Part shown: positions 25,068 through 34,328 of the stretch, piece by piece | How the letters are laid out: every line of letters starts with the position of its first letter | How positions within the stretch are numbered: position 1 is the first letter of the stretch | Assembly (NCBI RefSeq): GCF_001806875.1 | Contig: NZ_KV786253.1 | Coordinates: 761 to 61,526 of the forward strand | Direction of reading: 5' to 3' | DNA length: 60,766 nucleotides | Source of the DNA: Corynebacterium sp. HMSC29G08 | Lineage (GTDB): Bacteria; Actinomycetota; Actinomycetes; Mycobacteriales; Mycobacteriaceae | Position numbers and translations under genes: made by a program | The notes under the pieces: model-generated | Seen by the model: the letters and a program-made list of their open reading frames with translations, nothing else | Told to the model about the DNA's origin: nothing | The model's database searches: none

Positions 25068-25988
25068 TTATTTGAAGGTCTGGGTGTAGGTGTCTTTGGA
25101 ATAGGTAAAGACGGACTGGTCGAACTGGTTGTACTCGTCGTAGCGAACCAGCTCATACAGGCGGGAACGGTGCTGCATCTTGTCCAGCCACGGCTCCTGG
25201 GTGCCGGTTTGCGCGATGTCTCGCAGCATCGCCTCGGTCTGGCCCATAGCGATGCGGAAGGTGGTCACCGGCCAGATCACTGCGTTATAGCCCAACTCTT
25301 CCAGGCGAGGTGCCGGAATCAGGTCGGTCTTGCCAAACTCAGTCATGTTTGCCAGCAGTGGCGTATCAACGGCCTCGCGGAACTTTGCAAAGTCTTCCTC
25401 CGAGTACAACGCCTCGGTGAAGATGAGGTCCGCGCCAGCGTCGGCGTATGCCTTCGCGCGCTCGATAGCTTCGTCAATGCCCTCGATGCCGGCCGCGTCT
25501 GTACGCGCACAGATGACAAACGCATCGTCATGACGCTCGCGCACCGCGGCGGTAATGCGGCGCACCATCAAATCACGCGGCACAACTTCCTTGCCGTCCA
25601 GGTGGCCACAACGCTTCGGGTTGACCTGATCCTCCAGGTGCAGTGCCGCCAGGCCTGCAGCCTCGAACTCTGCGACGGTACGCGCCGCACTCATCGGCTC
25701 ACCGAAGCCCGTGTCAGCGTCAATCAGCACTGGCAGGTTGGTCGCACGTGCGATCTGGCCGCCGCGGTTTGCCACCTCAGTCAAGGTGGTCAGGCCGATG
25801 TCCGGCAGACCCAGGTCGTTGGCCACCACCGCGCCGGAGACGTAGACGCCCTCAAAAGCGCCGATGTCTTCGATCAAACGTGCCGTCAGCGGGTTGAACG
25901 CGCCTGGCAGCTTGGTAATCGTCTCGCTGGTCAGGGATTCACGCAGCGCTACTCGGCGCTCGTGAGGAGTTTTCTCGGGTGCAAACAT
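25068..25988 (-). CDS. prpB: 2-methylisocitrate lyase PrpB
   Basis: PrpB cleaves 2-methylisocitrate to succinate and pyruvate. The 306 residues form the PEP mutase/isocitrate lyase barrel: LPGAFNPLTARLIEDIGAFEGVYVSGA (substrate loop), LIDADTGFGEP (metal-binding Asp), LHLEDQVNPKRCGHLDGK with the catalytic KRCGH loop, and ARTDA. The ATG overlaps the prpD stop (25988), showing translational coupling, and prpC follows after 14 nt. The pyruvate it makes can be carboxylated by the Pyc encoded next door. Confidence 0.95.
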   Translation of the reverse strand: MFAPEKTPHERRVALRESLTSETITKLPGAFNPLTARLIEDIGAFEGVYVSGAVVANDLGLPDIGLTTLTEVANRGGQIARATNLPVLIDADTGFGEPMSAARTVAEFEAAGLAALHLEDQVNPKRCGHLDGKEVVPRDLMVRRITAAVRERHDDAFVICARTDAAGIEGIDEAIERAKAYADAGADLIFTEALYSEEDFAKFREAVDTPLLANMTEFGKTDLIPAPRLEELGYNAVIWPVTTFRIAMGQTEAMLRDIAQTGTQEPWLDKMQHRSRLYELVRYDEYNQFDQSVFTYSKDTYTQTFK

Positions 25989-27499
25989 TAGAAGATGCCT
26001 TCCGGAATCTCGGGAGCTGCATCGCGTGCAGCCTGGTTAACCACAATGTTGAGCTCGCTGAGGTCGGTCAGGTTCTCCAGATTCTGCACTGCAGCCAGGA
26101 AGCGCTCCTGCTCCTCCGGTGCCACAATGCCCTCAGCAAGGGTGCGGAACTTCTTGATGTAGTTCTCACGAACGAACGGGCGTGCACCCAGCGGGTGAGC
26201 GTCTGCCACCGCCATCTCGTCTTCAATCACGGAACCGTCGTTGAAGGTGATGACAGCCTTGGCGCCGAATGCCTTCTCAGCCGGGTCGGTCGAGTGGTAG
26301 CGACGGGTCCACTCCGGGTCCTCCACCGTGGAGACCTTGTGCCACAGCTCAACGGTCTCAGGACGGTTCGCACGCTCCGGGGTGTAGGAGTCGACGTGGT
26401 GCCACGTGCCATCTTCAAGCGCGACAGCAAACATGTACATGATGGAGTGGTCCAGGGTCTCGCGCGATGCGGACGGATCCATCTTCTGCGGGTCATTCGC
26501 ACCGGTACCAATCACGTAGTGGGTGTGGTGCGAGGTGTGCAACACGATGGACTCGATGTCCTTGGTGGTCTTGCCCTGCTCCTCAATCGTGGCCTTCATG
26601 CGGCGAGCCAGGTCGATCGGTGCCTGTGCCTGGTACTCCGCGGAGTGCTCCTTGGTGTAGGTGTCCAAGATGGCGCGCTTTTCCTCACCCGGTGCCGGCA
26701 GCGGAACGATGTAGGTGCGCTCCGGGGAGTGCAGCATCCATGCGATGAAGCCGTCCTCACCCTCCCAGATCGGGGCCGGTGCGCCCTCGCCGCGCATCGC
26801 ACGGTCAACAGCCTCGATGGCCATCTTGCCTGCAAACGCCGGTGCGGATGCCTTCCAGGAGGAGATCAGGCCCTTGCGGGACTGACGCGTTGCGGTGGTG
26901 GTGTGCAGCGCCTGGCCAACTGCCTGGTAGATGGTGTCCACGTCCAGGTTCAGCATGGTGCCGATACCTGCTGCGGCCGACGGGCCGAGGTGCGCCACGT
27001 GGTCAATCTTCCACTCGTGCAGGCAGATGCCCTTCACCAGGTTGACCTGGATTTCATAACCGGTAGCAATACCGCGGATCAGTGCCTTGCCATCCAGGCC
27101 CTTGTGCTGCGCCACTGCCAGGATCGGCGGGATGTTGTCACCCGGGTGGGAGTATTCGGCTGCCAGGAAGGTGTCATGGTAGTCCAGCTCACGCACAGCG
27201 GTGCCGTTTGCAAAGGCTGCCCACTCTGCGGAGTAAGCGCCGTCCACACCGAAGACCTGGGCGCCGCCTTCCTGCACCGGGTGAGCCTCAGCCATGACAC
27301 GGGCAGTAGCCACCGGACGACGACCGTAGGAGGCAACCGCTACCGACGCATTGTCGATGATGCGGTTGATGATCATTTCCTTGGTGTCCTCAGGAACCTC
27401 AACCGGGTCAGCGGCAACCTGAGCAATCTTGTACGCCAGGTGCTCTTCAATCGGGAACTCTTCTGCGGACTTATGTGTCCGTACTTCGTGTTGGATCAT
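25988..27499 (-). CDS. prpD: 2-methylcitrate dehydratase PrpD
   Basis: PrpD dehydrates 2-methylcitrate to 2-methyl-cis-aconitate. The 503-residue MmgE/PrpD protein contains [50 protein letters not shown], the [20 protein letters not shown] segment and [11 protein letters not shown]. The ATG at 27499 is preferred; AAGGAG lies 12 nt upstream, longer than ideal. The frame continues up to 27748, but those residues lack family similarity and would overlap prpR. It is the first gene of prpDBC, divergent from prpR. Confidence 0.94.
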   Translation of the reverse strand: MIQHEVRTHKSAEEFPIEEHLAYKIAQVAADPVEVPEDTKEMIINRIIDNASVAVASYGRRPVATARVMAEAHPVQEGGAQVFGVDGAYSAEWAAFANGTAVRELDYHDTFLAAEYSHPGDNIPPILAVAQHKGLDGKALIRGIATGYEIQVNLVKGICLHEWKIDHVAHLGPSAAAGIGTMLNLDVDTIYQAVGQALHTTTATRQSRKGLISSWKASAPAFAGKMAIEAVDRAMRGEGAPAPIWEGEDGFIAWMLHSPERTYIVPLPAPGEEKRAILDTYTKEHSAEYQAQAPIDLARRMKATIEEQGKTTKDIESIVLHTSHHTHYVIGTGANDPQKMDPSASRETLDHSIMYMFAVALEDGTWHHVDSYTPERANRPETVELWHKVSTVEDPEWTRRYHSTDPAEKAFGAKAVITFNDGSVIEDEMAVADAHPLGARPFVRENYIKKFRTLAEGIVAPEEQERFLAAVQNLENLTDLSELNIVVNQAARDAAPEIPEGIF

Positions 27500-27651
27500 C
27501 GTGCGCTTCAACTCCTTTTCGCCCTGTGGCGCGTTAGTTGCGCCTTTATGCGGTGAAACAACCCGGCCATCCGTCCGGGTGCTACAGCTCATACTAGGAG
27601 GAAAAGTGTGCGCTACGTCATGCTCTGGTTTGTGAAAAATTGTGGCGCTGA

Positions 27652-27677
27652 TTTGCATTTGTTGTAAACTTTGTAAA
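27652..27677. promoter_or_regulatory. PrpR/RamB-like operator in the prpD-prpR intergenic region
   Basis: AACTTTGTAAA (27666-27676) resembles the corynebacterial RamB/PrpR box, whose core is TTTGCAAA, with one G-C to G-T change. TTTGCA (27652-27657) stands one helical turn upstream. It lies between prpD and prpR and could serve both promoters, including autoregulation of prpR. This is inferred from the family of the adjacent regulator. Confidence 0.5.
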
Positions 27678-27715
27678 TCAGCAGGTGGCGGGCAGTATTC
27701 AGAGGAGCACAGACT

Positions 27716-28996
27716 ATGAGCAAGCACTACGCGGGGGCACGGATTCACACGCTTCGCACATCTCGTTCACTTACGCAGGTTGAGATGGCCCGAAAACTTG
27801 GCATCTCCACCAGCTATCTCAACCAGTTGGAAAATGACCAGCGCCCGCTGACCGTCTCTGTACTTCTGCAACTCACCCGCGTCTTCGGGTTAGATGCCTC
27901 GTTTTTCTCCCAAGACTCCGAGCAGCGCACCATTGGTGAACTCGCTGAGCTCCTGCCTGGCCTTTCGGACGACGAGCTTGCAGACTTTGCTATCCGTTAC
28001 CCGCGCATCGCGGACGCCGTGCGTGAGATCCCCACGCTTTTGACCTCGGCGGCACTCAGCCCGCACGCCACAGTGCGCGACTTCTTCCAGCGCAATGAGA
28101 ACTATTTTGATGACTTGGATTTGGCGGCTGAGCACTTCGCGCTCCACGCCCCCTCACGCCAGCTACGCCTGACTCGCCTTGCTGCCGCATTTGATCGTGA
28201 TTACGGCTACACCGTCCGCTTCAACCAGTACGCACAAGGCCCTCGTTCAATGCTGGATACCGCCTCCCGCGAGATACGCCTGCGCACTGGGCTGACAGAA
28301 GCCCAGCAGTGCTTCGAGCTGTCGTACCACTATGCGCTGATTGGGCACATTTCGCTTATCGACGCTCACCTGGCCCCCATCACCGACCCCGACGCCTACA
28401 GCCTGGGCAGACACGGCCTGGCGCAGTATTTTGCCGCCGCAGTAACAATGCCATACGGCGAGATCTTGGCAGCGGCCGAAGCCACACGCTACGACATTGA
28501 CATGATTGCCGCTCGTTTTGGCACCGGCTTTGAATCCACCTGCCAACGCCTCGGCACCTTGCAACGCCCAGGCTCGCGTGCCGTGCCGTTTGCGTTTGTG
28601 CGTACAGATCGCGCCGGCAACATTTCCAAGCGGCAATCCACCACGTCGTTTCACTTCTCCCAACGCGGCGGGACCTGCCCGCTGTGGGTGGTACACCGCG
28701 CCTTTGAAACCCCGAACCGTGTCACCCGCCAGGTGGCGGTAATGCCAGATGGACGCACCTACCTGTGGGTGGCGCGCATGGTGCAAGGTCCCGCGGCGGG
28801 TTTTGGAACACCACGGCAAGAAAACGCCGTGGCCTTGGGCTGCGACACAGACCACGCCGAACGCCTGGTGTACGCGGACGGATTGGATCTCTCCCCCGAC
28901 TCTGCCACCCCGATTGGGCCAGGGTGTGAGACGTGTCCGCGTAATGAGTGCCCGCAGCGGGCGTTTCCGGTTAGTCCAGGTCGGAGTGAGCGATAA
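27716..28996 (+). CDS. prpR: PrpR-type transcriptional regulator of propionate/acyl-CoA metabolism
   Basis: The 426-residue regulator has an N-terminal XRE helix-turn-helix (9-63; [22 protein letters not shown]), an ImmA/IrrE-like middle ([23 protein letters not shown], with the usual metal HExxH signature absent) and a DUF2083-type C-terminal acyl-CoA-sensing domain. Cysteines C321 (GGTCPLW), C376 and C404/C407/C412 ([10 protein letters not shown]) match the Fe-S-type cluster ligands known in mycobacterial PrpR. AGAGGAG lies about 8 nt before ATG 27716. Activation of prpDBC in the presence of propionyl-CoA is inferred from the family and the divergent arrangement. The end overlaps the convergent flavoprotein gene by 26 bp. 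Confidence 0.92.
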   Translation: MSKHYAGARIHTLRTSRSLTQVEMARKLGISTSYLNQLENDQRPLTVSVLLQLTRVFGLDASFFSQDSEQRTIGELAELLPGLSDDELADFAIRYPRIADAVREIPTLLTSAALSPHATVRDFFQRNENYFDDLDLAAEHFALHAPSRQLRLTRLAAAFDRDYGYTVRFNQYAQGPRSMLDTASREIRLRTGLTEAQQCFELSYHYALIGHISLIDAHLAPITDPDAYSLGRHGLAQYFAAAVTMPYGEILAAAEATRYDIDMIAARFGTGFESTCQRLGTLQRPGSRAVPFAFVRTDRAGNISKRQSTTSFHFSQRGGTCPLWVVHRAFETPNRVTRQVAVMPDGRTYLWVARMVQGPAAGFGTPRQENAVALGCDTDHAERLVYADGLDLSPDSATPIGPGCETCPRNECPQRAFPVSPGRSER

Positions 28997-30377
28997 GGCG
29001 GCGGGCCGCTTCCGTAATAGAGCCAGACAGCGACGGGTACACCGCCATCGAGTCCGACAGCTGGCGCACGGTCAGCTTGTTGGTTACCGCAATGGTGATG
29101 GAGTGGATCAGCTCGGATGCTGTCGGCGCCACAATCACGCCACCGATCACCTCACCAGTGCCCTTGCGCGCAAAAATCTTGACAAAGCCGTGCTGCAGTG
29201 AACGCATCTTGGCGCGCGGGTTGGTTGCCAGCGGCAGCTTGTAAATGTCTGCCTCAATCTCGCCGTCGCGGATCTGCTGCTCTGTTACGCCCACCGCCGC
29301 GATTTCGGGGCGGGTGAACACGGCGTTACCCACCGTCTTCAAGCGGATCGGCGCAACACCCTCACCCAAGGCATGGTCAACGGCGATGCGGCCCTGCTGC
29401 GCGGCGACCGAGGCCAACGGCATCAGATCCGTGCAGTCACCAGCCGCGTAGATCCCCGCAACGTTGGTGCGTGACACGCGGTCCACGTGAATGTGGCCAG
29501 ACGGGGTGGTCTCCACACCAGCCGCCTCAAGGTTCAAATCTGCGGTGTTGGGGATGGAACCAATGGACATCATGACGTGCGAACCACGAATCTCACGGCC
29601 GTCAGTGGTGCGCACAACCACCCCATCGCCGGTGTTTTCCACTGACTCCACACGCGCATCCTTCTCCAAGTGCACGCCAAGGCTCTGCAGCACGGTCTCG
29701 AGCACATCTGCGGCATCCGCATCGTCGTGCGGCAGAATACGGTCACGCGAGGCCACCATGGTCACCTCAACGCCCAGCTCAGCGTATGCGGAAACGAACT
29801 CCGCGCCGGTCACGCCGGAACCAACCACAATCAAGTGCGTCGGCATCTCGATCAGGTTGTACATCTGGCGCCAGTTCAAAATGCGCTCACCGTCCGGCTC
29901 CGCTCCCTTAAGCACGCGCGGGTGGGCGCCGGTGCACACCAAGACCATGTCGCAGTCCAGGCGCACCTCTTCACCGCTTTCCAGCTCCACCACCACGCGG
30001 TGGGTGGTGTGGCCTGCCTGCTCGGAGGAGAAGCGTGCGCGTCCCTTCAGAATTCGTACACCGGCACGCTCAAGCTGGCTGTGAATATCGCGCGACTGCT
30101 CAGAGGCCAGCGCCACAACACGGTTATTCAAAGCGGTCAGCGCCAGCTGAGCATCCCCCAAGGTGTGGTTGAGCCCCATCGCATCCGCGCGGCGCAGGTC
30201 CGTTTTGATGTTGGCGCCTGCAATGAAGCTTTTGGACGGCACGACGTCTTTCCGAATCGCCGAACCACCAGCGCCCTCGTCCTCTACCAGCGTGATGTCC
30301 GCACCGTACTTGGAGGCCACAAGGGCCGCCTCGTAGCCGCCCGGACCCCCGCCCATGATGACGATCTTCTTGCTCAA
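28971..30377 (-). CDS. LpdA-like flavoprotein (NAD(P)H:quinone reductase type), disulfide-less
   Basis: The 468-residue chain follows the pyridine nucleotide-disulfide reductase plan: FAD loop MGGGPGGYEAAL (8-19), NAD(P) loop VVGSGVTGAEFVSAYAELG, the second FAD motif GIYAAGDCTDL and the C-terminal dimer domain. The usual redox CxxxxC is absent: the aligned segment reads GGSAIRKDVVPSKSF. Loss of this disulfide is also known in mycobacterial LpdA (Rv3303c), which acts as an NAD(P)H:quinone reductase, so it should not be called dihydrolipoamide dehydrogenase. TTG 30377 has GGGAG 8 nt upstream. It is convergent with prpR. Confidence 0.85.
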   Translation of the reverse strand: MSKKIVIMGGGPGGYEAALVASKYGADITLVEDEGAGGSAIRKDVVPSKSFIAGANIKTDLRRADAMGLNHTLGDAQLALTALNNRVVALASEQSRDIHSQLERAGVRILKGRARFSSEQAGHTTHRVVVELESGEEVRLDCDMVLVCTGAHPRVLKGAEPDGERILNWRQMYNLIEMPTHLIVVGSGVTGAEFVSAYAELGVEVTMVASRDRILPHDDADAADVLETVLQSLGVHLEKDARVESVENTGDGVVVRTTDGREIRGSHVMMSIGSIPNTADLNLEAAGVETTPSGHIHVDRVSRTNVAGIYAAGDCTDLMPLASVAAQQGRIAVDHALGEGVAPIRLKTVGNAVFTRPEIAAVGVTEQQIRDGEIEADIYKLPLATNPRAKMRSLQHGFVKIFARKGTGEVIGGVIVAPTASELIHSITIAVTNKLTVRQLSDSMAVYPSLSGSITEAARRLIAHSDLD

Positions 30378-30418
30378 GTGTTTAACTCCCTAAATAACCG
30401 GCCAAAACGGTGGCTAGT

Positions 30419-31621
30419 CTACATACCTGCGCCAGCGACGGCAGCCGCACTGTACTGTTCAACGATTGCTCCGAACAGTCGCACGCCCACTCCGATGGCC
30501 TGCTCATCAATAATGAGGTTTCCTTGATGCAGGTCCGGCTTCACCCCGGTACCGTCCCAGGCGCCAAGGCGAATCATCGTGCCCGGTACGTGTTCGAGGT
30601 ACCAGGAAAAGTCCTCCCCACCCGAGGACTGCGGTGAAGTCACCACCGCATGCGGGTCAATGGAACGCGCGGCAGTTACCGCCAGCGACGTCGCCGCATC
30701 ATCATTCAGCACCGGTGGAACGCCCTGGACGTAGTCCAAATGGTAGGTGCAGCCCGTCGGCGCGACAATCATGTCAATCAAGTCCGTGAGTAGGTCTTTC
30801 AACCCGCGCCAAATGCTGATGTCCGCGGTGCGGATCGTGCCGTCAATCCTGCCGCGCTTCGGAATCGCATTCGGGGCATCTCCTGCCTCAATGTGGCCAA
30901 AGACCATCACCGTGCCGGTGCGCGGGTCAACCCGGCGCGACAGCAACGCCGGCAGCTGGGTAGCTATCGCGCCGAGGCAATAGACCACGTCCGCAGTCAT
31001 GTGCGGACGCGCGGTGTGTCCGCCCGGCCCTTCGATTTCTAGGCGCACCACGTCAGCGGCGGAGGTAATCGCACCGGCGCGCACACCGACCTGGCCTACG
31101 CGCAGTTTCGGCTCCACGTGCAGCGCGAAGATGGAGGACACGCCTTTCAATCCTCCGTACTTGATAACGTCGAGTGCTCCGCCGCCCATGACTTCCTCTG
31201 CTGGTTGGAAGATGCAGCGGATGGACAACGGGACGTCGATAGTAGAAAGTGCACATGCCAAGCCGAGCACTACCGCGGTGTGTACATCATGGCCACACGC
31301 GTGCGAGACGCCGGGAACCAGTGAGGCGAACTCAAGGCCAGTCTGCTCCGGCACGCCGAGGGCGTCGATGTCAGCGCGAAACGCGATGCGCTTGCCAGTG
31401 TCCGGGCCGATGTCAACGTAGCAGCCGGTGCCGGGGAAACGCACTGCTTTCAGACCGTATTCTGCAAGCACGCCTACGATGAAGTCGGTGGTTTCCACCT
31501 CTTCGTTGGACAACTCTGGGTGCGAGTGTAAGTGCCGACGCCAACCGATCACGCGCTCCTGGTTCTGCGCAAACCACGCGTTGACGCTCGCGGAGATCGA
31601 CACTGTATCCGCCTCTGACAC
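30419..31621 (-). CDS. M20-family amidohydrolase
   Basis: This 400-residue zinc-dependent amidohydrolase is of the IAA-amino acid/hippurate hydrolase kind (M20D). Metal-site motifs are ADIDALGV and ACGHDVHT (first zinc region), FQPAEEVMGGG with the catalytic Glu, and SSGGEDFSWYL near the end; a lid domain (GPGGHTARPHMTADVV) lies between them. It has no signal peptide and is cytoplasmic. GTG 31621 has GGAGG 8 nt upstream, preferred over the frame reaching 31804, which reads through an unrelated stretch. It follows the XRE gene at 88 nt and may be co-transcribed. Substrate not predictable. Confidence 0.88.
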   Translation of the reverse strand: MSEADTVSISASVNAWFAQNQERVIGWRRHLHSHPELSNEEVETTDFIVGVLAEYGLKAVRFPGTGCYVDIGPDTGKRIAFRADIDALGVPEQTGLEFASLVPGVSHACGHDVHTAVVLGLACALSTIDVPLSIRCIFQPAEEVMGGGALDVIKYGGLKGVSSIFALHVEPKLRVGQVGVRAGAITSAADVVRLEIEGPGGHTARPHMTADVVYCLGAIATQLPALLSRRVDPRTGTVMVFGHIEAGDAPNAIPKRGRIDGTIRTADISIWRGLKDLLTDLIDMIVAPTGCTYHLDYVQGVPPVLNDDAATSLAVTAARSIDPHAVVTSPQSSGGEDFSWYLEHVPGTMIRLGAWDGTGVKPDLHQGNLIIDEQAIGVGVRLFGAIVEQYSAAAVAGAGM

Positions 31622-31692
31622 CCTTACTGCCTCCTGCTTGCAACAACTGTTCTGCGGCAGAAGTCTACGCCAGCGTGTGAAGCGCTGAAAAC

Positions 31693-31716
31693 CGTGCTCA
31701 GAATCGTGCTCAGAAT
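31693..31716. repeat. 12-bp tandem duplication over the XRE gene stop
   Basis: CGTGCTCAGAAT is repeated in tandem (31693-31704, 31705-31716). The second unit contains the stop codon of the minus-strand XRE gene (31710-31712), and the first copy supplies another in-frame stop. Confidence 0.75.
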
Positions 31717-32108
31717 CGTGCGATGTTTGTCCGCGCCCCCAACCTGAGATAGGCCTCTGCAAAGCGTGCGGTGTCTTGCGGCCCTCGTGGCCAACGCATG
31801 GCAATCTCTACTTGGCTTGCGCCCTCCGGATAGTTGCCGTCATAAATAACGCCAACGCCCGGAAGCAGCGCGGCCGGCGGCACATACAACGCTGCAGCCA
31901 GGCGGTACACGGTGCTTACCTGGGGGTCTGCAACTTTAGACCCGTTGTATTCGTTGCGCTCCAAGTTAGAAATCTGCGAGCGTGAAATTCCCGAGATCTC
32001 CGCCAGCCGCTTCTGAGTCAGCCCCCGCATCATGCGAAGCAGACGCACCCGCTGCCCCACACCAAGCGCATACGGCTTCCAGTGAGAATCCGGCAGTGAT
32101 TCCGCCAT
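31710..32108 (-). CDS. XRE-family transcriptional regulator
   Basis: A 132-residue regulator with one helix-turn-helix of the Cro/CI type (about 17-75): LGVGQRVRLLRMMRGLTQKRLAEISGISRSQISNLERNEYN, then DPQVSTVYRLAAALYVPPAALLPG. The C-terminal 50 residues are short and have no recognised effector domain. An AAGGGGG stretch lies 6-12 nt before ATG 32108. It is transcribed towards the M20 hydrolase, so it might control that gene; this is a neighbourhood inference only. Relatives occur widely in actinobacteria and are mostly uncharacterised. Confidence 0.85.
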   Translation of the reverse strand: MAESLPDSHWKPYALGVGQRVRLLRMMRGLTQKRLAEISGISRSQISNLERNEYNGSKVADPQVSTVYRLAAALYVPPAALLPGVGVIYDGNYPEGASQVEIAMRWPRGPQDTARFAEAYLRLGARTNIARF

Positions 32109-32196
32109 CAGCTAAGCCCCCTTGGCATCCCCTCCATGTGAATGCTCAATAGCGTAGCCGCGGAGCGGAATCATCGCCAGCGTTTTACAGATCCAC

Positions 32197-32832
32197 CTAC
32201 AGGTCGATGTTGCGCGGCCCGTACAGGCGATCGCCCGCGTCCCCAAGACCAGGCACGATGTAGGCCTGCTCATTCAGGTCAGGGTCAATCGTTGCCGTAA
32301 CCAGCTTCACCGGCCCACCATGAGCTTTCAGCTTGTCCACGCCCTGTTGCGCACTCACCATGCACACACAGGTGATATCGTCCGCCCCTCGCTCCAACAA
32401 CAGGTCAATGGCGTGGATGAGGGAACCACCGGTGGCCAACATCGGGTCAACTAGGAAGACCGGCTGGCCTGCCAGATCATGCGGCAGTGCCTCCAGGTAA
32501 GGCACCGGCTCGTGTGTCTCCTCATCACGTGCCATGCCGATGAAGCCCACTTGCGCGTCCGGGATCATGGACAGCGCTGGGTCGATCATGCCCAGGCCGG
32601 CACGAATAATCGGCACGATGATCGGTGGGTTTTTAAGGCGAGTGCCTTGCGCAACCGCCACCGGAGTTTTGGTTTTAAAGGTTTCCACCGGAAGGTCACG
32701 ACTTGCCTCATAGATGAGCATGGCGCCGAGATCCGCAAGCGCGGTACGAAATGCAACGTTGTCACTGCGTTCATCACGCATGATAGTCAAGCGAGAGGCC
32801 GCCAATGGGTGGTTGATAACCGTGATCTGCAT
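32197..32832 (-). CDS. upp: Uracil phosphoribosyltransferase
   Basis: Upp salvages uracil to UMP with PRPP. The 211-residue chain is the usual length, starting [20 protein letters not shown] and containing [55 protein letters not shown] (the PRPP loop) and the C-terminal [18 protein letters not shown] 32832 is 7 nt after TAGCAT (32845-32840), so it is probably leaderless; the frame extends to 32898 but with no family residues. It is divergent from the EspC-like gene. Confidence 0.95.
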   Translation of the reverse strand: MQITVINHPLAASRLTIMRDERSDNVAFRTALADLGAMLIYEASRDLPVETFKTKTPVAVAQGTRLKNPPIIVPIIRAGLGMIDPALSMIPDAQVGFIGMARDEETHEPVPYLEALPHDLAGQPVFLVDPMLATGGSLIHAIDLLLERGADDITCVCMVSAQQGVDKLKAHGGPVKLVTATIDPDLNEQAYIVPGLGDAGDRLYGPRNIDL

Positions 32833-32839
32833 AGCCACC

Positions 32840-32845
32840 ATGCTA
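32840..32845 (-). promoter_or_regulatory. upp leaderless -10 element
   Basis: TAGCAT lies 7 nt before ATG 32832. A 13-bp tandem duplication (TTTCCTGTGCG at 32857-32867 and 32870-32880) lies just upstream, and an inverted repeat GTGCGGGAAA...TTTTCCGCAC (32876-32898) follows it. Confidence 0.45.
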
Positions 32846-32856
32846 GGCCGTGCTGC

Positions 32857-32880
32857 TTTCCTGTGCGATTTTCCTGTGCG
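32857..32880. repeat. 13-bp-period tandem duplication in the upp leader
   Basis: TTTCCTGTGCG occurs at 32857-32867 and 32870-32880, directly upstream of the upp -10 element and adjoining an inverted repeat. Confidence 0.65.
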
Positions 32881-32937
32881 GGAAATCTTTTTCCGCACCG
32901 AGGGAACCGGGGGCGCATTTTGTCGGTCTAAATAGAC

Positions 32938-33219
32938 ATGGACACATTTGCACTTGATTCACACACAGTTACTTCACATACCGATTCCCTTCGCGCTGAT
33001 GCCGCGGCGCTTAACCCACTTCCCGGCACCTCCTTTCCATCCTTCTACCCCTTCACCGCTTTTCATGAGGCATACGCTGCGGCCGCTTCTGCTGCGGAGA
33101 CTCGCGCTCAGCAGGTGCGTGATGAAGCCCGTCGTGTCGCCGCGTTTATGGACCTCACTGTCACCGCGGCCAACACCGTGGATGGCAACACCAGCAAAGG
33201 ATTAGGAGGACTGCTATGA
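32938..33219 (+). CDS. EspC/WXG-like small helical protein
   Basis: The 93-residue product has an acidic N terminus, a Pro/Phe-rich middle ([17 protein letters not shown]) and an Ala-rich amphipathic helix ([26 protein letters not shown]). This size and layout resemble the EspC/DUF2580-type proteins of type VII secretion loci, but there is no clear WXG motif. The ATG is directly preceded by the palindrome GTCTA-AA-TAGAC (32926-32937) and the gene ends by overlapping the next one (ATGA at 33216), so it and the NlpC/P60 hydrolase are translationally coupled. Secretion partner or chaperone is inference. Confidence 0.6.
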   Translation: MDTFALDSHTVTSHTDSLRADAAALNPLPGTSFPSFYPFTAFHEAYAAAASAAETRAQQVRDEARRVAAFMDLTVTAANTVDGNTSKGLGGLL

Positions 33220-34286
33220 GCCTGAACACGCTTGAAACACTGGACACGCTTGGCTCACTCGCATACGAGATGACGGGGTTGCTGCCTGGACCGAAATCCT
33301 CGCCTTGGCAAAGAACCGACATGTTCGCCGCCGCGGCGATGGATCCTATCGCCGCTGGCCTACAGATTCTGGCTAGCAGGCCAGAGCTGATCCCTACCCT
33401 TCCGGGTTTTCAAATCCCCGGGTTTGACGCCTTTGGCGCGCTCGCGCAGCTGGTTGGCGCTGACCCCGGCAAGCACGTGGAGATGGTGCACGCGCTTGAG
33501 GCATTCCGGGGGCAGATTAGTGACAAGATCTCGCAAGCAAGCCTGCAGTGCGCAGCGACCGCCGCAACACTTACCCGCATTGCTATGGATGTGGTGAACA
33601 AAGGGGTGCGCGTTCTCGGGGCCAGCGCTGTGCTTGGACCGGTTGGCGTTGGCATTGCCGTAGCCACCTTGATTAAAGAGGCGTTACAGCGCGCGAAGCA
33701 AGAGCTCGACCGGCTAGAAGCAGCCCTCGGTGGGCTCGCCGCAGAACTTGCCAGTGACACCCAGGCTGCATTGGCTGTCACGGTCCCCGGTGGAAGCACT
33801 GTGGCCCAGCAGGCCATGGCGGAGCTGCAACGCCACGCCGGCAACGCCCTGGGTGCCACCGTGCTCGCTGCGCCAAGCGAACCTCCTACAGTAAACAACG
33901 CGGCCGCCTACGCCGAGCCCACACCCGCTGCGGGTGCGCCTTCCGCCGCCGGTGCCGCAGCAGCGGAGATTGCGAAGTCACAGGTTGGCACGCCCTATAG
34001 CTGGGGCGGGTCCGCACCCGGCGGCTTCGACTGCTCGGGACTGACTTCCTGGGCGTACCACCAGGCCGGTGTGGAGATTCCGCGAGTTGCCGCAGACCAA
34101 CGCGTAGGACGCCAAGTGTCATACGAGGAGCTCGCACCAGGAGATTTGGTGGTGTGGTCCGGCCACGTAGCCATGTACACCGGTGACGGAATGATGGTGG
34201 AAGCTGGCAGCCCGGTACAGATGAACCCGGTGCGCACGGACAACATTGGCATGCCGTTTATGGGCTTCTGGCGCCCCACGGGGTAG
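33216..34286 (+). CDS. NlpC/P60 cell-wall hydrolase without signal peptide
   Basis: The 356-residue protein has an N-terminal helical region (about 1-220, with alanine-rich stretches and a hydrophobic ASAVLGPVGVGIAVATLIKEAL segment), a Pro/Ala linker and a C-terminal NlpC/P60 peptidase. The catalytic Cys273 is in GGFDCSGLTSWAY and His317 in WSGHVAMY. The opening GTPYSWGGSAPGG is typical of the domain. No signal peptide or lipobox is present, so export would need a type VII or other route; the hydrophobic helix could alternatively span the membrane. It likely cleaves peptidoglycan stem peptides. Coupled to the preceding small gene. Confidence 0.85.
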   Translation: MSLNTLETLDTLGSLAYEMTGLLPGPKSSPWQRTDMFAAAAMDPIAAGLQILASRPELIPTLPGFQIPGFDAFGALAQLVGADPGKHVEMVHALEAFRGQISDKISQASLQCAATAATLTRIAMDVVNKGVRVLGASAVLGPVGVGIAVATLIKEALQRAKQELDRLEAALGGLAAELASDTQAALAVTVPGGSTVAQQAMAELQRHAGNALGATVLAAPSEPPTVNNAAAYAEPTPAAGAPSAAGAAAAEIAKSQVGTPYSWGGSAPGGFDCSGLTSWAYHQAGVEIPRVAADQRVGRQVSYEELAPGDLVVWSGHVAMYTGDGMMVEAGSPVQMNPVRTDNIGMPFMGFWRPTG

Positions 34287-34289
34287 TAA

Positions 34290-34320
34290 GTGACAACATA
34301 GGTGGTGAGACCGGTAACAT
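34290..34320 (+). promoter_or_regulatory. Promoter of the duplicated-domain gene
   Basis: GTGACA (34290-34295) and TAACAT (34315-34320) are 19 bp apart. ATG 34329 follows 8 nt after the -10, and no Shine-Dalgarno is present, giving a leaderless start. Confidence 0.5.
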
Positions 34321-34328
34321 CTGCGTGC

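Noticed and set aside
28971..30377. Calling the flavoprotein dihydrolipoamide dehydrogenase (lpd)
   Set aside because: The redox cysteine pair is missing, so the classic activity is unlikely despite the overall fold.
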